Below, in pieces: positions 9,321 to 19,100 of a stretch of 64,000 bases of DNA. The stretch comes from Shewanella fodinae (GTDB taxonomy: Bacteria > Pseudomonadota > Gammaproteobacteria > Enterobacterales > Shewanellaceae): contig NZ_BMXW01000002.1 of the NCBI RefSeq assembly GCF_014651955.1, forward strand, positions 248,760 through 312,759, in the 5' to 3' direction. How positions within the stretch are numbered: the first letter of the stretch is position 1; each line of letters begins with the position of its first letter. A program made the position numbers and the translations under genes. The notes under the pieces were generated by a model. That model had not been told where the DNA came from. It was given only the letters and a program-made list of their open reading frames with translations, and searched no databases.

Positions 9321-9848
9321 ATGGCAACTGTAGGTCTTTTTTTCGGAAGCGACACCGGTAACACCGAAGCTGTAGCCAAAATGATCCAGAAAAAACTGGG
9401 TGAGAAGATGGTTGAGGTGAAAGATATCGCCAAGAGTACCAAAGATGATATCGCCGCCTATGATCTGCTGATCCTCGGCATTCCGACGTGGTATTACGGT
9501 GAGTCTCAGTGTGATTGGGATGACTTTTTCCCAGAATTGGAAAAGATCGACTTCACCGACAAACTGGTCGCAATCTTCGGCTGCGGCGATCAGGAGGATT
9601 ACGCAGAGTATTTCCTTGATGCGATGGGGACTTTACGTGACATTATCGAGCCACGTGGTGCCATTATCATCGGTCATTGGCCAACAGCGGGCTATGAATT
9701 TGAAGCGTCTAAAGCGTTGGTGGATGATAAGCACTTTGTCGGCTTAGGGATTGACGAAGATCGTCAGCCAGAGTTGACCGAAGAACGTGTAGATGCTTGG
9801 GTTAAGCAGATCTACGACGAAATGTGTCTGGCCGAGTTAGAAGACTGA
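9321..9848 (+). CDS. fldA: Flavodoxin FldA
   Basis: FMN-containing one-electron carrier of the long-chain type, 175 residues, serving reductive activation of radical-SAM and other enzymes. The phosphate loop is SDTGNTEAVAKMIQ. The isoalloxazine-binding loops are IPTWYYGESQCDWDDF and FGCGDQEDYAEYFLDAMG. The acidic surface typical of flavodoxins is evident. AAGGAAAG precedes the ATG. In E. coli fur follows fldA; here the gene ends at a terminator and earP follows. Confidence 0.96.
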   Translation: MATVGLFFGSDTGNTEAVAKMIQKKLGEKMVEVKDIAKSTKDDIAAYDLLILGIPTWYYGESQCDWDDFFPELEKIDFTDKLVAIFGCGDQEDYAEYFLDAMGTLRDIIEPRGAIIIGHWPTAGYEFEASKALVDDKHFVGLGIDEDRQPELTEERVDAWVKQIYDEMCLAELED

Positions 9849-9866
9849 TTTATCCCCTATTTCGAT

Positions 9867-9894
9867 AAAGGCGGCGACAGTGCCGCCTTTTTTA
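9867..9894 (+). terminator. Intrinsic terminator of fldA
   Basis: AAAGGCGGC pairs with GCCGCCTTT around a 6-base loop (GACAGT), followed by a T-run. Confidence 0.85.
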
Positions 9895-9908
9895 TAGGTG
9901 AATTACGC

Positions 9909-11069
9909 ATGCAATCCATTCAACGACATTGGGATATCTTTTGTACCGTCGTCGATAATTACGGTGACATCGGCGTTACCTGGCGTCTGGCACGACAGCT
10001 GGCAAATGAGTACAACTTGGATATCAATCTGTGGGTTGATGACCTATTGAGTTTTGCCCATATCTTACCGGAACTCGCTCCAACGGCACTGACTCAACAA
10101 TTTTACGGGGTCACCGTCATTCATTGGACGCAACCATTACCGCAGCAATGGCTCCCTGGTACAGTGCTTATTGAGGCATTCGCTTGTGAATTGCCTGATG
10201 AAATACAGCAAGTATTGCCACAACTGCCTTCGCCGCCAATCTGGTTTAATCTCGAATATCTCAGTGCAGAATCCTGGATTGATGACTGTCACGGCTTGAG
10301 TTCGCCAGCACTTCCCGGTGTCAAAAAGATTTTTTACTTTCCAGGCTTCACCGCCAAATCAGGTGGTTTGATTTGCGAGCAAGGGCTGTTTGATAAACGT
10401 GAACGTTGGCAGAGCCTTCAACAAACCAAATTATCTTTGTGGCAATCTTATGGACTCACCGACATCAACGCTGATGAGATGGTCGTCAGCCTATTTTGCT
10501 ACGAAAACGCCGCACTTAATCACTTATTAGCGCTATGGCGCGATACCCCTACCAAGCTGCATCTGCTGGTGCCTCGCGGTAAAGGCTTAGCCGCCGTTAA
10601 ACAATGGCTTAACACTCAAAGTAATGTAACGACATCTGTCCCAAGTAGTTATTTGATTAACAATCTTCATATTCATGCACTGCCTATGACAGATCAGCAA
10701 GGATATGACCAACTGCTATGGAGTTGTGATTTCAACATCGTACGGGGAGAAGATTCGTTTCTGCGCGCGCAGTGGGCTGCGAAACCTTTTATCTGGCATA
10801 TCTATCCGCAACAAGAAGATGCACATCTGATAAAATTGGATGCTTTTATGCGCCGATATTGCCATAATCTCGCTCCAGCCGTGGCAGAAGCTTGGCAACA
10901 GCTTAATCTCGCTTTTAATCAACAAGATGGCCCGGCAGTTTGCCATTACTGGCAAAAATTGGGTCTTGTCAATGGGCCGTTGTCGCAACATGCGAAACAA
11001 TGGCCGGTTGACGCAATAAATGACGCAGATCTTGCAAACAGGCTAGTGAAAATGGTTGAAAACCGCTAA
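9909..11069 (+). CDS. earP: EF-P arginine rhamnosyltransferase EarP
   Basis: Transfers rhamnose from dTDP-rhamnose to Arg32 of elongation factor P. The protein has 386 residues, with N-terminal WDIFCTVVDNYGDIGVTWRL containing the two catalytic-site Asp residues (Asp16 and Asp20 here, equivalent to Asp13 and Asp17 of characterised enzymes). The nucleotide-sugar-binding region holds RGEDSFLRAQWA, with the conserved Glu. The GT-B inverting glycosyltransferase fold is known for the family. efp follows 46 bases downstream, the usual partner arrangement. Modification is needed for EF-P to relieve ribosome stalling at polyproline in such hosts. Confidence 0.95.
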   Translation: MQSIQRHWDIFCTVVDNYGDIGVTWRLARQLANEYNLDINLWVDDLLSFAHILPELAPTALTQQFYGVTVIHWTQPLPQQWLPGTVLIEAFACELPDEIQQVLPQLPSPPIWFNLEYLSAESWIDDCHGLSSPALPGVKKIFYFPGFTAKSGGLICEQGLFDKRERWQSLQQTKLSLWQSYGLTDINADEMVVSLFCYENAALNHLLALWRDTPTKLHLLVPRGKGLAAVKQWLNTQSNVTTSVPSSYLINNLHIHALPMTDQQGYDQLLWSCDFNIVRGEDSFLRAQWAAKPFIWHIYPQQEDAHLIKLDAFMRRYCHNLAPAVAEAWQQLNLAFNQQDGPAVCHYWQKLGLVNGPLSQHAKQWPVDAINDADLANRLVKMVENR

Positions 11070-11115
11070 GATGCTGCGCTGAACTGAAAAACCGTGAAAT
11101 ATAGGAATCTACGTA

Positions 11116-11679
11116 ATGAAAACTGCTCAGGAAATCCGCGCAGGTAACGTGATCATGGTTGATGGCAACCCAATGGTTGTACTGAAGACCGAATACAACA
11201 AATCAGGCCGTAACGCCGCAGTTTGTAAAATGAAACTGAAGAACCTGTTGTTAGGTTCAGGTACTGAAACTGTGTTCAAAGCTGACGACAAACTGGATGA
11301 CATCCAGTTGGAACGTCTCGAATGTACCTACTCCTACTTCGCCGACCCAATGTATGTTTTCATGGATGCTGAGTACAACCAGTACGATGTAGAAGCCGAA
11401 AACATGGGCGATGCTATCAACTTTATCGTTGATGGTATGGAAGAAGTTTGTCAGGTGACTTTCTACAACGGTAAGGCTATCTCTGTAGAACTGCCAACCA
11501 CTATCGTTCGTGAAGTGGGTTACACTGAACCTGCTGCCCGTGGCGACACCACAGGTAAAGTAATGAAGCCAGCTAAACTGATCGGTACCGACATGGAAAT
11601 CATGGTTGCTGATTTCGTTAAAGAAGGCGACAAGATCGAAATCGATACCCGTACTGGCGAATTCAAAAAACGCGTGTAA
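11116..11679 (+). CDS. efp: Elongation factor P
   Basis: Translation factor that binds between the P and E sites and rescues ribosomes stalled at consecutive prolines. The 187-residue protein has the three beta-barrel domains of the family; the KOW-like N-terminal domain carries the loop NKSGRNAAV, with Arg32 at the tip. Arg32 (not Lys34) is the residue modified by EarP, whose gene is just upstream, so the arginine-rhamnose pathway rather than the EpmA/B lysine pathway is predicted. The C-terminus [13 protein letters not shown] is typical. Confidence 0.97.
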   Translation: MKTAQEIRAGNVIMVDGNPMVVLKTEYNKSGRNAAVCKMKLKNLLLGSGTETVFKADDKLDDIQLERLECTYSYFADPMYVFMDAEYNQYDVEAENMGDAINFIVDGMEEVCQVTFYNGKAISVELPTTIVREVGYTEPAARGDTTGKVMKPAKLIGTDMEIMVADFVKEGDKIEIDTRTGEFKKRV

Positions 11680-11694
11680 TCGGGACCAAATTTG

Positions 11695-11722
11695 AAAAAG
11701 CCAGCAAATTGCTGGCTTTTTT
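11695..11722. terminator. Intrinsic terminator of efp
   Basis: AAAAAGCCAGC pairs with GCTGGCTTTTT around loop AAATT. The A-run before the stem also gives a T-run on the minus strand, but the facing antiporter gene ends further right at 11773, so it may serve both. Confidence 0.85.
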
Positions 11723-11772
11723 ATTGGGGAAAACCGAGAGGTTCATATGAACCTCTCGCATAAATCCAATTA

Positions 11773-13155
11773 TCAGGCTATCAAAATAAACCCGAAAAAA
11801 GCGATGACCGCAGCGATTAAGGCATAGGGTAACTGAGTGACTGCATGACTGACGAGATTGCAGCCGGAACCTTGTGCTGCCAGTACTGTGGAATCGGAGT
11901 AAAAGCATGCCTGACTGCCAAAAGATGAGGCGGATAACAACGCCCCGATTACCAATGGAATATCAGCATCTACCGATTTTGCCAGCGGCATCACGATGGG
12001 GATCGTTACCGCAAAAATCCCCCAACTCGAACCAGTAGCAAACGCCAAAATGGCCATCGCTGCAAATACCAGCGCTGGCAGCATTTGCGCGGTCATATAA
12101 GGGCTGAGCACATTAATCACATACTGTGGCAGCATTAATTGATCGCACACATCCTTAAAAACAAATGCGGCAATCACAGTACCAATAGCCGGCAACATAC
12201 TTTTAAAGCCATCAATCATCTGGTCCATCATTTCGGCCAGCGGCATTAAGCGCTGCACGGCATAATAAGGAATGGTAACGACCAGCGTGGCCAGTAATCC
12301 TTTCCAGACATCAATATCGAAATAAACAGTAAAAGCCACCAGTAACAACATAGGCACTAAAAAGTTATGCAGCTTGCCTTGCTTATCCGCATTCTCGAAC
12401 TCTTCTTCAATGGCTTTAAGTGCATACTCGTCAGACGTTAATACCTCATCAAGATCAACTTGCGCTTTGGCTGGTGTGCCCGCCTTGGCGGCAAGTTCGG
12501 CTTTTTTCATCGGGCCAATGGCTGGCACGATACCAGCAGCGACGAACAATACCATCAATACCGCTAACCAGGCATATAGCATATAAGGGATCGCCTGCAT
12601 GTAGACATGGATCCCCTCACCTTTGGCGGCTACGCCGTTATCAACCAACAAACCACCAAAAAACACCGCCCAGGTCGACAATGGTACGATAACGCATACC
12701 GGAGCCGCGGTAGAATCAACGATATAGGCCAGCATTTCTCGAGAAATTTTAAACCTATCGGTGACCCGTTTCATGGTTTCGCCAACGGTCAGCGCATTTA
12801 GGTAATCATCAATGAAGATCACAATACCCAGCACAAAGGTCATCAATAGCGATGATCTGGGGCCTGTGGCAAAACGCATCGCATTGCGCCCAAACGCCAA
12901 CGCCCCGCCGGTACGGACTAACAAGGCAATTAACGCCCCAAAACTACCGCAAACGAGGATCAACCAGCCAATCGTTTCATCACCCATTACCTTCAATGAT
13001 GCATCGGCAAAGCTATTGAGTACTTCTGCTGGATCAACCAACAACAAGCCGGTAACAGCACCGATGATTAACGCCAGAATGGGCCGTCTTAGCCAGATGG
13101 CAAAGACCAGCACCACAATAGGGGGAATAAGACTTAACGCTGTCGGCTCAGACAT
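11773..13155 (-). CDS. NhaC-family Na+/H+ antiporter-like membrane protein
   Basis: Polytopic inner-membrane protein of 460 residues with about eleven hydrophobic segments. It resembles the NhaC superfamily: SLIPPIVVLVFAIWLRRPILALIIG at the N-terminus is split here only for description, and later motifs IVIFIDDYLNALTVGETMK and STAAPVCVIVPLSTWAVFF carry the charged and helix-breaking residues typical of NhaC/MleN transporters. A hydrophilic loop lies near residues 215-265 (KAGTPAKAQVDLDEVLTS). Sodium/proton exchange or amino-acid/proton exchange are both possible; the substrate cannot be told from sequence alone. GAGGA lies about 10 bases before the ATG. Stands alone, convergent with efp. Confidence 0.8.
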   Translation of the reverse strand: MSEPTALSLIPPIVVLVFAIWLRRPILALIIGAVTGLLLVDPAEVLNSFADASLKVMGDETIGWLILVCGSFGALIALLVRTGGALAFGRNAMRFATGPRSSLLMTFVLGIVIFIDDYLNALTVGETMKRVTDRFKISREMLAYIVDSTAAPVCVIVPLSTWAVFFGGLLVDNGVAAKGEGIHVYMQAIPYMLYAWLAVLMVLFVAAGIVPAIGPMKKAELAAKAGTPAKAQVDLDEVLTSDEYALKAIEEEFENADKQGKLHNFLVPMLLLVAFTVYFDIDVWKGLLATLVVTIPYYAVQRLMPLAEMMDQMIDGFKSMLPAIGTVIAAFVFKDVCDQLMLPQYVINVLSPYMTAQMLPALVFAAMAILAFATGSSWGIFAVTIPIVMPLAKSVDADIPLVIGALLSASSFGSQACFYSDSTVLAAQGSGCNLVSHAVTQLPYALIAAVIAFFGFILIA

Positions 13156-13704
13156 GCACTTAGGTCCTCAAAAGTAAACGGCCATATGGCCAATAGTCCA
13201 AGGTGCTTTGTTCTACTTGCATCGCACCTGTTAACTGTCTGGGAGGTTTTTGCCTTTAGCTCAGTCGTAGCTGTTCGGACACCATTCCAATAACATCTGG
13301 CTGAAAATAAATCGCTTATGAATTCTAGTCAACCAAATATCTATGCTAACGTCCTCAACTGCTCAAGCTGTGACTGAAATGTCCCCTTTACAAGTTAATT
13401 CATGTTATTAGCATCGTTTTTAGGGACTCTAAACTGACAACATAACTCGCTTGGTTAGTAGATATTTATCCGCTGTAAACGAATATTGATTTGTGGGCAA
13501 CAATGGCAGTTTTTAAGTGAAAAATATGTCAAGTAACAAAAATATCAGTTTTTTGTATCGCTATATTATTTCATGCTTCTTTTTTACGGATAAATCGACT
13601 GAAAAATATAGATATTTTTTTATTTCCCTCTTTTTTAATGGGGTGAAATTCGCTATTGTTCTTCGTCCAATCTAATTGTTTTAAACCATCAACTTCGAGG
13701 TAAT
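13156..13704. other. 549-base intergenic region between the antiporter gene and alaA
   Basis: Divergent promoter region. The right half (13,470-13,690) is strongly AT-rich, with several T-runs. A ribosome site CGAGG lies just before the alaA ATG. I recognised no operator, RNA gene or coding remnant. The length and AT bias suit binding of a global regulator, but that is inference. Confidence 0.5.
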
Positions 13705-14919
13705 ATGCGGCCCGTAATTAAATCCCATAAACTGGACAGTGTTTGTTATGACATTCGTGGTCCAGTTCATAAGGAAGCCCGCCGCCTGGAAGATGAAGGT
13801 CACCGAATCCTCAAGCTCAATATTGGGAACCCTGCCGTCTTTGGCTTTGATGCTCCTGAAGAAATTGTCCGTGATGTGATCCTGAACCTGCCATCTTCTC
13901 AGGGTTATTGTGAATCAAAAGGCCTGTTTTCTGCCCGTAAGGCAATCGTGCAGCATTATCAGTCTAAAGGTATCCACGGGGTGGATATTGAAGACGTGTA
14001 TATTGGTAATGGTGTGTCCGAACTTATTATGATGTCCATGCAGGGATTACTAAACGCTGATGATGAGGTATTGCTGCCCTCACCCGACTATCCGTTGTGG
14101 ACCGCTGCGGTGAATCTTGCTGGCGGTAAAGCGCGGCATTACATCTGTGATGAAGAAGCCGACTGGTTCCCCGACTTAGATGATATCCGCAGTAAAATTA
14201 CGCCGCGCACTAGAGGACTGGTGATTATCAATCCCAACAATCCTACCGGGGCCGTGTATCCCCGTGAATTGTTGTTGGAAATTGTAGAGATTTGCCGTGA
14301 GCACTCATTAATTCTGTTTGCTGATGAGATTTACGACAAAATTCTGTATGACGATGCTCACCATACTTACGCGGCAAGTTTATCTGATGACATCCTGACC
14401 GTCACTTTTAACGGATTATCAAAAGCCTATCGGGCCGCTGGATTTCGTATCGGCTGGATGATGCTCTCTGGTAATCTTAAAGCGGCCAAGAGTTACATTG
14501 AAGGGTTGGAAATGCTGTCGTCCATGCGGCTTTGTGCCAATGTGCCCAACCAGCATGGTATTCAGACCGCTTTGGGTGGATACCAGAGTATTAATGAACT
14601 GACAGCACCGCAAGGCCGACTGACGATTCAGCGCGATACCTGTTATGACCTGCTGAATCAAATCCCTGGGGTCAGCTGTAAAAAGCCTATGGGGGCGATG
14701 TATGCCTTTCCGAAACTCGACGCTAAGCGTTTTAGTATTCGTGATGATGAACGGTTAGTGCTGGATTTATTGAAAGAGAAAAAAATCCTATTGGTGCAAG
14801 GAACGGCCTTCAATTGGGCGGCACCGGATCATCTGCGCGTGGTGTTCCTGCCTTATAAAGAAGATCTCCAAAAAGCCTTGTTCGCTTTTGGTGACTTTTT
14901 GAGCCATTACCATCAATAA
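13705..14919 (+). CDS. alaA: Alanine-synthesising aminotransferase AlaA
   Basis: PLP-dependent class I aminotransferase that makes alanine from pyruvate and glutamate. The 404-residue protein has the PLP lysine in FNGLSKAYRAAGFRIGW, the Asp that pairs with the pyridine nitrogen in LILFADEIYDKI, the NPNNPTGAVY motif, and a C-terminal Arg region (DHLRVVFLP) for the substrate carboxylate. The N-terminus MRPVIKSHKLDSVCYDIRGP is typical of AlaA (YfbQ). The following yfbR gene matches the E. coli order alaA-yfbR. A stem-loop after the stop probably ends most transcripts. Confidence 0.93.
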   Translation: MRPVIKSHKLDSVCYDIRGPVHKEARRLEDEGHRILKLNIGNPAVFGFDAPEEIVRDVILNLPSSQGYCESKGLFSARKAIVQHYQSKGIHGVDIEDVYIGNGVSELIMMSMQGLLNADDEVLLPSPDYPLWTAAVNLAGGKARHYICDEEADWFPDLDDIRSKITPRTRGLVIINPNNPTGAVYPRELLLEIVEICREHSLILFADEIYDKILYDDAHHTYAASLSDDILTVTFNGLSKAYRAAGFRIGWMMLSGNLKAAKSYIEGLEMLSSMRLCANVPNQHGIQTALGGYQSINELTAPQGRLTIQRDTCYDLLNQIPGVSCKKPMGAMYAFPKLDAKRFSIRDDERLVLDLLKEKKILLVQGTAFNWAAPDHLRVVFLPYKEDLQKALFAFGDFLSHYHQ

Positions 14920-14927
14920 GCTGATGA

Positions 14928-14952
14928 AGAAGCCGTGCAAGTCACGGCTTCT
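14928..14952 (+). terminator. Stem-loop after alaA
   Basis: AGAAGCCGTG pairs with CACGGCTTCT around a 5-base loop. No long T-run follows, so termination may be partial or Rho-assisted. Confidence 0.55.
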
Positions 14953-15036
14953 GACTATTGTTATCTTCGCAACTGCCATTCACCGCCCGCTTGCGTTACA
15001 GTAGTGGATATTCTGTGAGTCATCAAAGAGGAAAAG

Positions 15037-15624
15037 ATGAGTCATCTGTTTGCCCACCTCGCCAGAATGAAGTTAATCCAACGTTGGCCTTTAATGCACA
15101 ACATCCGTCAGGAAAATGTGCAGGAGCATTCACTGCAAGTCGCCATGGTTGCGCATGCGCTGGCAATTATCAGCAATCGCTTATATCAGGGACATTATTC
15201 TCCTGAACGCGCAGCTACACTGGCAATATTCCACGATGCCAGCGAAGTGTTGACGGGCGATTTACCTACACCAGTGAAATATTTTAATAAAGATATTGAG
15301 ACCGAATATAAGAAAATCGAAGCAATTGCCGAAGAACGGCTGCTGCAGATGGTGCCGGAAATCTTCCGGGAGGATTATCGTAGCTTATTCATCAGCCATG
15401 ATAATGATGTTGAGTACCAGCGCTTGGTGAAGTCTGCCGATACGCTATGTGCTTATCTTAAATGCTTGGAAGAAAAACATGCGGGTAATAGTGAGTTCAA
15501 CTCGGCTAAACGACGGCTTGAACAGATGCTGGATAACAATCCAGATCCCGCAGTACAGTATTTTCGACAAGCATTTATTCCCAGTTTTACCCTCGATTTA
15601 GATCAAATTAATCAGTTGTTGTAA
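15037..15624 (+). CDS. yfbR: 5'-deoxynucleotidase YfbR
   Basis: HD-domain phosphohydrolase that removes phosphate from deoxyribonucleoside 5'-monophosphates, part of dNMP turnover. The 195-residue protein shows the metal-binding HD pattern: His in [20 protein letters not shown], His-Asp in [21 protein letters not shown], and a late Asp in [14 protein letters not shown]. Length is normal. The stop lies 14 bases before the next gene, a dGTPase, so two deoxynucleotide hydrolases are likely expressed together. Confidence 0.94.
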   Translation: MSHLFAHLARMKLIQRWPLMHNIRQENVQEHSLQVAMVAHALAIISNRLYQGHYSPERAATLAIFHDASEVLTGDLPTPVKYFNKDIETEYKKIEAIAEERLLQMVPEIFREDYRSLFISHDNDVEYQRLVKSADTLCAYLKCLEEKHAGNSEFNSAKRRLEQMLDNNPDPAVQYFRQAFIPSFTLDLDQINQLL

Positions 15625-15638
15625 CAGGGAATCTTTAG

Positions 15639-16970
15639 ATGGAAACTTCTCCTTGGTTAGAACGCCGGGAACGCGATCAGAGCCAGCGTCGCAATGATTA
15701 CCGGTCACCCTTTCAACGCGATCGGGCGCGGATCATGCACTCGGCAGCCTTTCGCCGACTGCAAGCAAAAACACAGGTGCTGGGCGTCGGCATGAACGAC
15801 TTTTATCGCACCCGACTTACGCATTCACTGGAAGTATCACAAATAGGTACCGGTATTGCGGCGCAATTGAAACAACGTTTCCCAGAAATGTTGACGTGGC
15901 TCGATTCAATGAGTCTGATTGAAGCGCTATGTTTGGCCCATGACATTGGTCATCCGCCCTATGGTCATGGCGGAGAAACAGCTCTGAATTACATGATGCG
16001 TGATCACGGGGGCTTTGAAGGCAACGGACAGACATTTCGCATTCTGACTAAGCTTGAGCCTTATACTGAACATTATGGCATGAACCTGACGCGCAGAACC
16101 TTGTTGGGGGTGATGAAATATCCCGCGTTAGCGGAATCACTGCGACAAAAATATGCGCAACCAGCGGTGAGTAATTATCGCCAGTTAAAACCGAGCCAAT
16201 GGCCACCAGTTAAAGCCATCTTTAATGATGACGCCGCAGTATTTAACTGGGTCCTAGCACCTTTGACAGCTCACGACCGTGCTGAGTTTATTCGTAGCAG
16301 CCAAGCCAGTACTGGTGGGCATCAGCGCACGCTGTATAAATCCTTTGACAGTACCATTATGGAATTAGCAGATGATATCGCCTATGCGGTACATGATCTG
16401 GAAGATGCCATCGTCATGGGCATTGTCAGTCGTGAGCAATGGTTGGAATTTGTTGCTCCCCGTTTGTCCTGCCTGCAAGACCCTTGGATCAAAGAGCAAC
16501 TGGATAATATCGACGGCAGGCTGTTTTCTAGCAAACATTACCGCCGCAAAGATGCTATCGGTACTTTGGTCAATGCACTGGTAACCGCAATTTGCGTGAG
16601 AGAAAACAACCTATTTACCGAGCCACTGCTGCGCTACCAGGCTGTTCTTGAGGCCCCGTATGATGAGATGTTGGAGATCCTCAAACAGTTTGTCTTGATG
16701 TTTGTGGTACGAAAACCTGAAATCCAGATGCTCGAATATAAAGGCCAGCAGATAGTGATGGAACTATTTGAAGCGCTCGCCTCTGATCCGCTGCGTCTAT
16801 TGCCGTTTAATACGCAGGAGCGTTGGCAGACAGCACAGCAGCATGGCGGTAATAGTTTGCGGGTCATAGCCGATTATATTGCCGGAATGACCGATGAATT
16901 TGCTGCCCGACTGCATCAGCAGTTATTCAGCCCTCGGGCAGCGTCATTGATGGAGTTTAGCCACATATAG
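15639..16970 (+). CDS. dGTPase-family deoxynucleoside triphosphate triphosphohydrolase
   Basis: Hydrolyses dGTP (and perhaps other dNTPs) to the nucleoside and triphosphate. The 443-residue protein has the HD metal site: [28 protein letters not shown] and the Asp in [16 protein letters not shown]. The N-terminal [20 protein letters not shown] motif is typical of dGTPases. It is only distantly like the second, longer dGTPase at 45,919 in this window. A dGTPase from Shewanella putrefaciens has been reported to protect against phage by dGTP depletion, and this protein could be of that type, but its place beside yfbR is housekeeping-like. Likely co-transcribed with yfbR. Confidence 0.9.
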   Translation: METSPWLERRERDQSQRRNDYRSPFQRDRARIMHSAAFRRLQAKTQVLGVGMNDFYRTRLTHSLEVSQIGTGIAAQLKQRFPEMLTWLDSMSLIEALCLAHDIGHPPYGHGGETALNYMMRDHGGFEGNGQTFRILTKLEPYTEHYGMNLTRRTLLGVMKYPALAESLRQKYAQPAVSNYRQLKPSQWPPVKAIFNDDAAVFNWVLAPLTAHDRAEFIRSSQASTGGHQRTLYKSFDSTIMELADDIAYAVHDLEDAIVMGIVSREQWLEFVAPRLSCLQDPWIKEQLDNIDGRLFSSKHYRRKDAIGTLVNALVTAICVRENNLFTEPLLRYQAVLEAPYDEMLEILKQFVLMFVVRKPEIQMLEYKGQQIVMELFEALASDPLRLLPFNTQERWQTAQQHGGNSLRVIADYIAGMTDEFAARLHQQLFSPRAASLMEFSHI

Positions 16971-16973
16971 GCA

Positions 16974-17606
16974 TCAGCCTAACAAGTGGGGAAATAGTCC
17001 TTTAAGACCGGCAGCCATCACTTCAATGCCTATGGACAACATCAATAACCCCATTAAGCGGGTAATAACGTTGATGCCGGTCTTCCCTAACAATTTGTTG
17101 ATGACGCTAGCCATACGAAAAAGTGCATAGCTGAGTAAACCAAACAGCACCACAGTTAATGACATTGCTAACAGGTTTAAGACGCCTTTGTGCTCGGCGG
17201 CAAAAACAATCACTGAGCTGATGGCACCAGGGCCAGCCATCAATGGCAGGGCTAAGGGCACTACTGCTACAGAGTCCATCATGGATGCTTCGCGATCTTC
17301 TTCAGGGTTACGTTTAACTTCACTGAGTTTCCCCTGCAACATCGACATTGCGATAATAGCAATCAGCGTGCCGCCAGCGATACGAAATGCTGACAGGGAA
17401 ATACTGAACATATTCAGGATTAACTGCCCAGCAACAATAGTGCTCAGCAAAATAATTACTACCGCAAAATTGGCAACTTTAGCTGTTTGTTCCCGTTCTG
17501 CTGCAGTTTGATGGCTAGTGAGACTAACAAATACTGGTAGCAGCCCGATGGGATTGATAATTGCCAGAAGGCCTAGAAAGAATTTCACGTAGAGAGTGAG
17601 TTCCAC
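16974..17606 (-). CDS. MarC/YhgN-family inner-membrane protein
   Basis: A 210-residue protein with about six transmembrane segments: VKFFLGLLAIINPIGLLPVF near the N-terminus, two central ones, and GLLMLSIGIEVMAAG at the C-terminus. A short polar loop (SEVKRNPEEDREASMMD) lies in the middle. It matches the MarC family; E. coli YhgN is the closest named member I recognise. Despite the name there is no firm link to antibiotic resistance and no known substrate. Convergent with the dGTPase gene, with 3 bases between the stops. Confidence 0.85.
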   Translation of the reverse strand: MELTLYVKFFLGLLAIINPIGLLPVFVSLTSHQTAAEREQTAKVANFAVVIILLSTIVAGQLILNMFSISLSAFRIAGGTLIAIIAMSMLQGKLSEVKRNPEEDREASMMDSVAVVPLALPLMAGPGAISSVIVFAAEHKGVLNLLAMSLTVVLFGLLSYALFRMASVINKLLGKTGINVITRLMGLLMLSIGIEVMAAGLKGLFPHLLG

Positions 17607-17761
17607 TATATAAACCCTTACATAACACCTGAATGACGCCGCTATCGGCGTTTTTGAGGCGCATAATCTACTCTAAGCTTAAGGGTTTTACAAAATGAGA
17701 TTTTTTTGGGGTTATCCCTAATTTTATTGAGGATTGTTGCTACATCGAAAAGTAATGACAA

Positions 17762-17782
17762 AAATTGCATTATTTGCAATTT
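17762..17782. repeat. Short inverted repeat upstream of the marC-family gene
   Basis: AAATTGCA and TGCAATTT flank a 5-base spacer. It lies about 155 bases upstream of the marC-family start and just downstream (in minus sense) of the DUF2058 terminator. It could be an operator; nothing else supports this. Confidence 0.3.
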
Positions 17783-17790
17783 CTTGGCGT

Positions 17791-17816
17791 AAAAAAGGCT
17801 CCTGATGGAGCCTTTC
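17791..17816 (-). terminator. Intrinsic terminator after the DUF2058 gene
   Basis: On the minus strand AAAGGCTCC pairs with GGAGCCTTT around ATCA and is followed by a T-run. It closes the aroA-to-DUF2058 gene block. Confidence 0.85.
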
Positions 17817-17820
17817 TTCA

Positions 17821-18366
17821 TTACCACATGAGATCATCAGGGATAACATAATCCGCATAGGGATCTTCTTCATCTTTAGGTTGCAGTCCGTCAGTATCGG
17901 CTCGCCATAAATAACCGACCCAATCGGGAACCAACAGGTTAACCCGCTCCGCCAATCGATGAGGAACCAGATAGCTATGATCTTCTAAGCGTACGATACC
18001 TAACTTTCCACTAAGCAACTGTTGTTGCAGTGTATTAGTAATATATAACGGGTAGATTTTATTAAGCAGTGTATAGTTAAACTTGATTTCACCATCGCTC
18101 GGTAAGCGAATGGCCTGCTTCTTAATTTCAGTGATCAAGCTCCGTACCAGGCCTTTCTCGCTTGCTTCCGCAAAACGTTGTTCATTCAGTTGTTTATCAC
18201 GTTTTGCCTGCTCCGCTTTTTGTATTGCCACCTGTTGTTTCAGGGCTTCACTGCCATCATCAACGTTGGCCTTACGGTTGCGTTTTTTCTGGGTTTTAAC
18301 ATCTTTTATCTTCTGTTTGCTGGTAAGCCCAGCTTTCAACAATTGCTCTTGGAGTGCATTAGCCAT
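17821..18366 (-). CDS. DUF2058 (YaiL-family) protein
   Basis: A 181-residue, highly charged protein. The N-terminus MANALQEQLLKAGLTSKQK and the Lys/Arg-rich segment DVKTQKKRNRKANVDDG are typical of DUF2058/YaiL. A coiled-coil-like Gln/Lys stretch follows (residues 40-70), then a compact C-terminal domain ending YADYVIPDDLMW. Biochemical role is unknown; nucleic-acid association is a guess from its basic N-terminus. It lies 9 bases downstream of pyrF in the same direction. Confidence 0.85.
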   Translation of the reverse strand: MANALQEQLLKAGLTSKQKIKDVKTQKKRNRKANVDDGSEALKQQVAIQKAEQAKRDKQLNEQRFAEASEKGLVRSLITEIKKQAIRLPSDGEIKFNYTLLNKIYPLYITNTLQQQLLSGKLGIVRLEDHSYLVPHRLAERVNLLVPDWVGYLWRADTDGLQPKDEEDPYADYVIPDDLMW

Positions 18367-18375
18367 AAATACTCC

Positions 18376-19071
18376 TTAGCGGATGGACTGATATATTGCT
18401 TCGAGCGCTGCCAAAGGTTCAGCGGCCTGAGTAATCGGGCGGCCGATAACCAGATAGTCAGCACCGGCATCTAATGCGCTCTTAGGCGTCATAATACGTT
18501 TTTGGTCGCCAACATCACTACCTTGCGGCCGGATACCAGGTGTCACCAGCTTAAAATCTTCCCCCAAACGGTGCTTTAGTGTATGAGCTTCTTGTGCTGA
18601 GCAAACAACGCCATTCAAACCTGCATCAAAACTCAATTGCGCTAATCGGGTAACCTGTTCGGCAGCAGAGGCATGAACTCCAACTAATTGGAGTTCATCG
18701 CTGCTCATAGAGGTAAGCACCGTTACTGCAATTAATAATGGTGCATTTTCACCATAAGGTAATAAGGCCTTGCGGGCCGCTTCCATCATGGCAAAGCCAC
18801 CACTGGCGTGCACATTTACCATCCACACGCCCAACTCCGCAGCGGCAGTTACGGCCTTGGCAACCGTATTTGGAATATCGTGGAATTTCAGATCGAGAAA
18901 CACATCAAAGCCACGATTCTGGATCTCTTTTACCAAATCAGGCCCGAACAATGTAAACATCTCTTTGCCAATTTTTAACCGGCAAAGACTGGGATCAAGT
19001 TTATCAACAAGCTGTAGTGCCTTAAATTTATTATCAAAATCAAGTGCCACTACAATGGGATTTTCCAACAT
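18376..19071 (-). CDS. pyrF: Orotidine 5'-phosphate decarboxylase
   Basis: Last step of de novo UMP synthesis. The TIM-barrel enzyme shows the catalytic Asp-x-Lys-x-x-Asp motif in [14 protein letters not shown], the N-terminal VALDFDNK motif and the phosphate loop [17 protein letters not shown] chose the ATG at 19071 (MLENPIV): it has GGAG five bases upstream and gives 231 residues, the usual size. An in-frame ATG at 19104 overlaps the lapB stop and would add 11 residues; it cannot be excluded. The linkage lapA-lapB-pyrF is as in E. coli. Confidence 0.95.
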   Translation of the reverse strand: MLENPIVVALDFDNKFKALQLVDKLDPSLCRLKIGKEMFTLFGPDLVKEIQNRGFDVFLDLKFHDIPNTVAKAVTAAAELGVWMVNVHASGGFAMMEAARKALLPYGENAPLLIAVTVLTSMSSDELQLVGVHASAAEQVTRLAQLSFDAGLNGVVCSAQEAHTLKHRLGEDFKLVTPGIRPQGSDVGDQKRIMTPKSALDAGADYLVIGRPITQAAEPLAALEAIYQSIR

Positions 19072-19100
19072 TTGAACTCCAACTGAACAGTTTTGATGGC

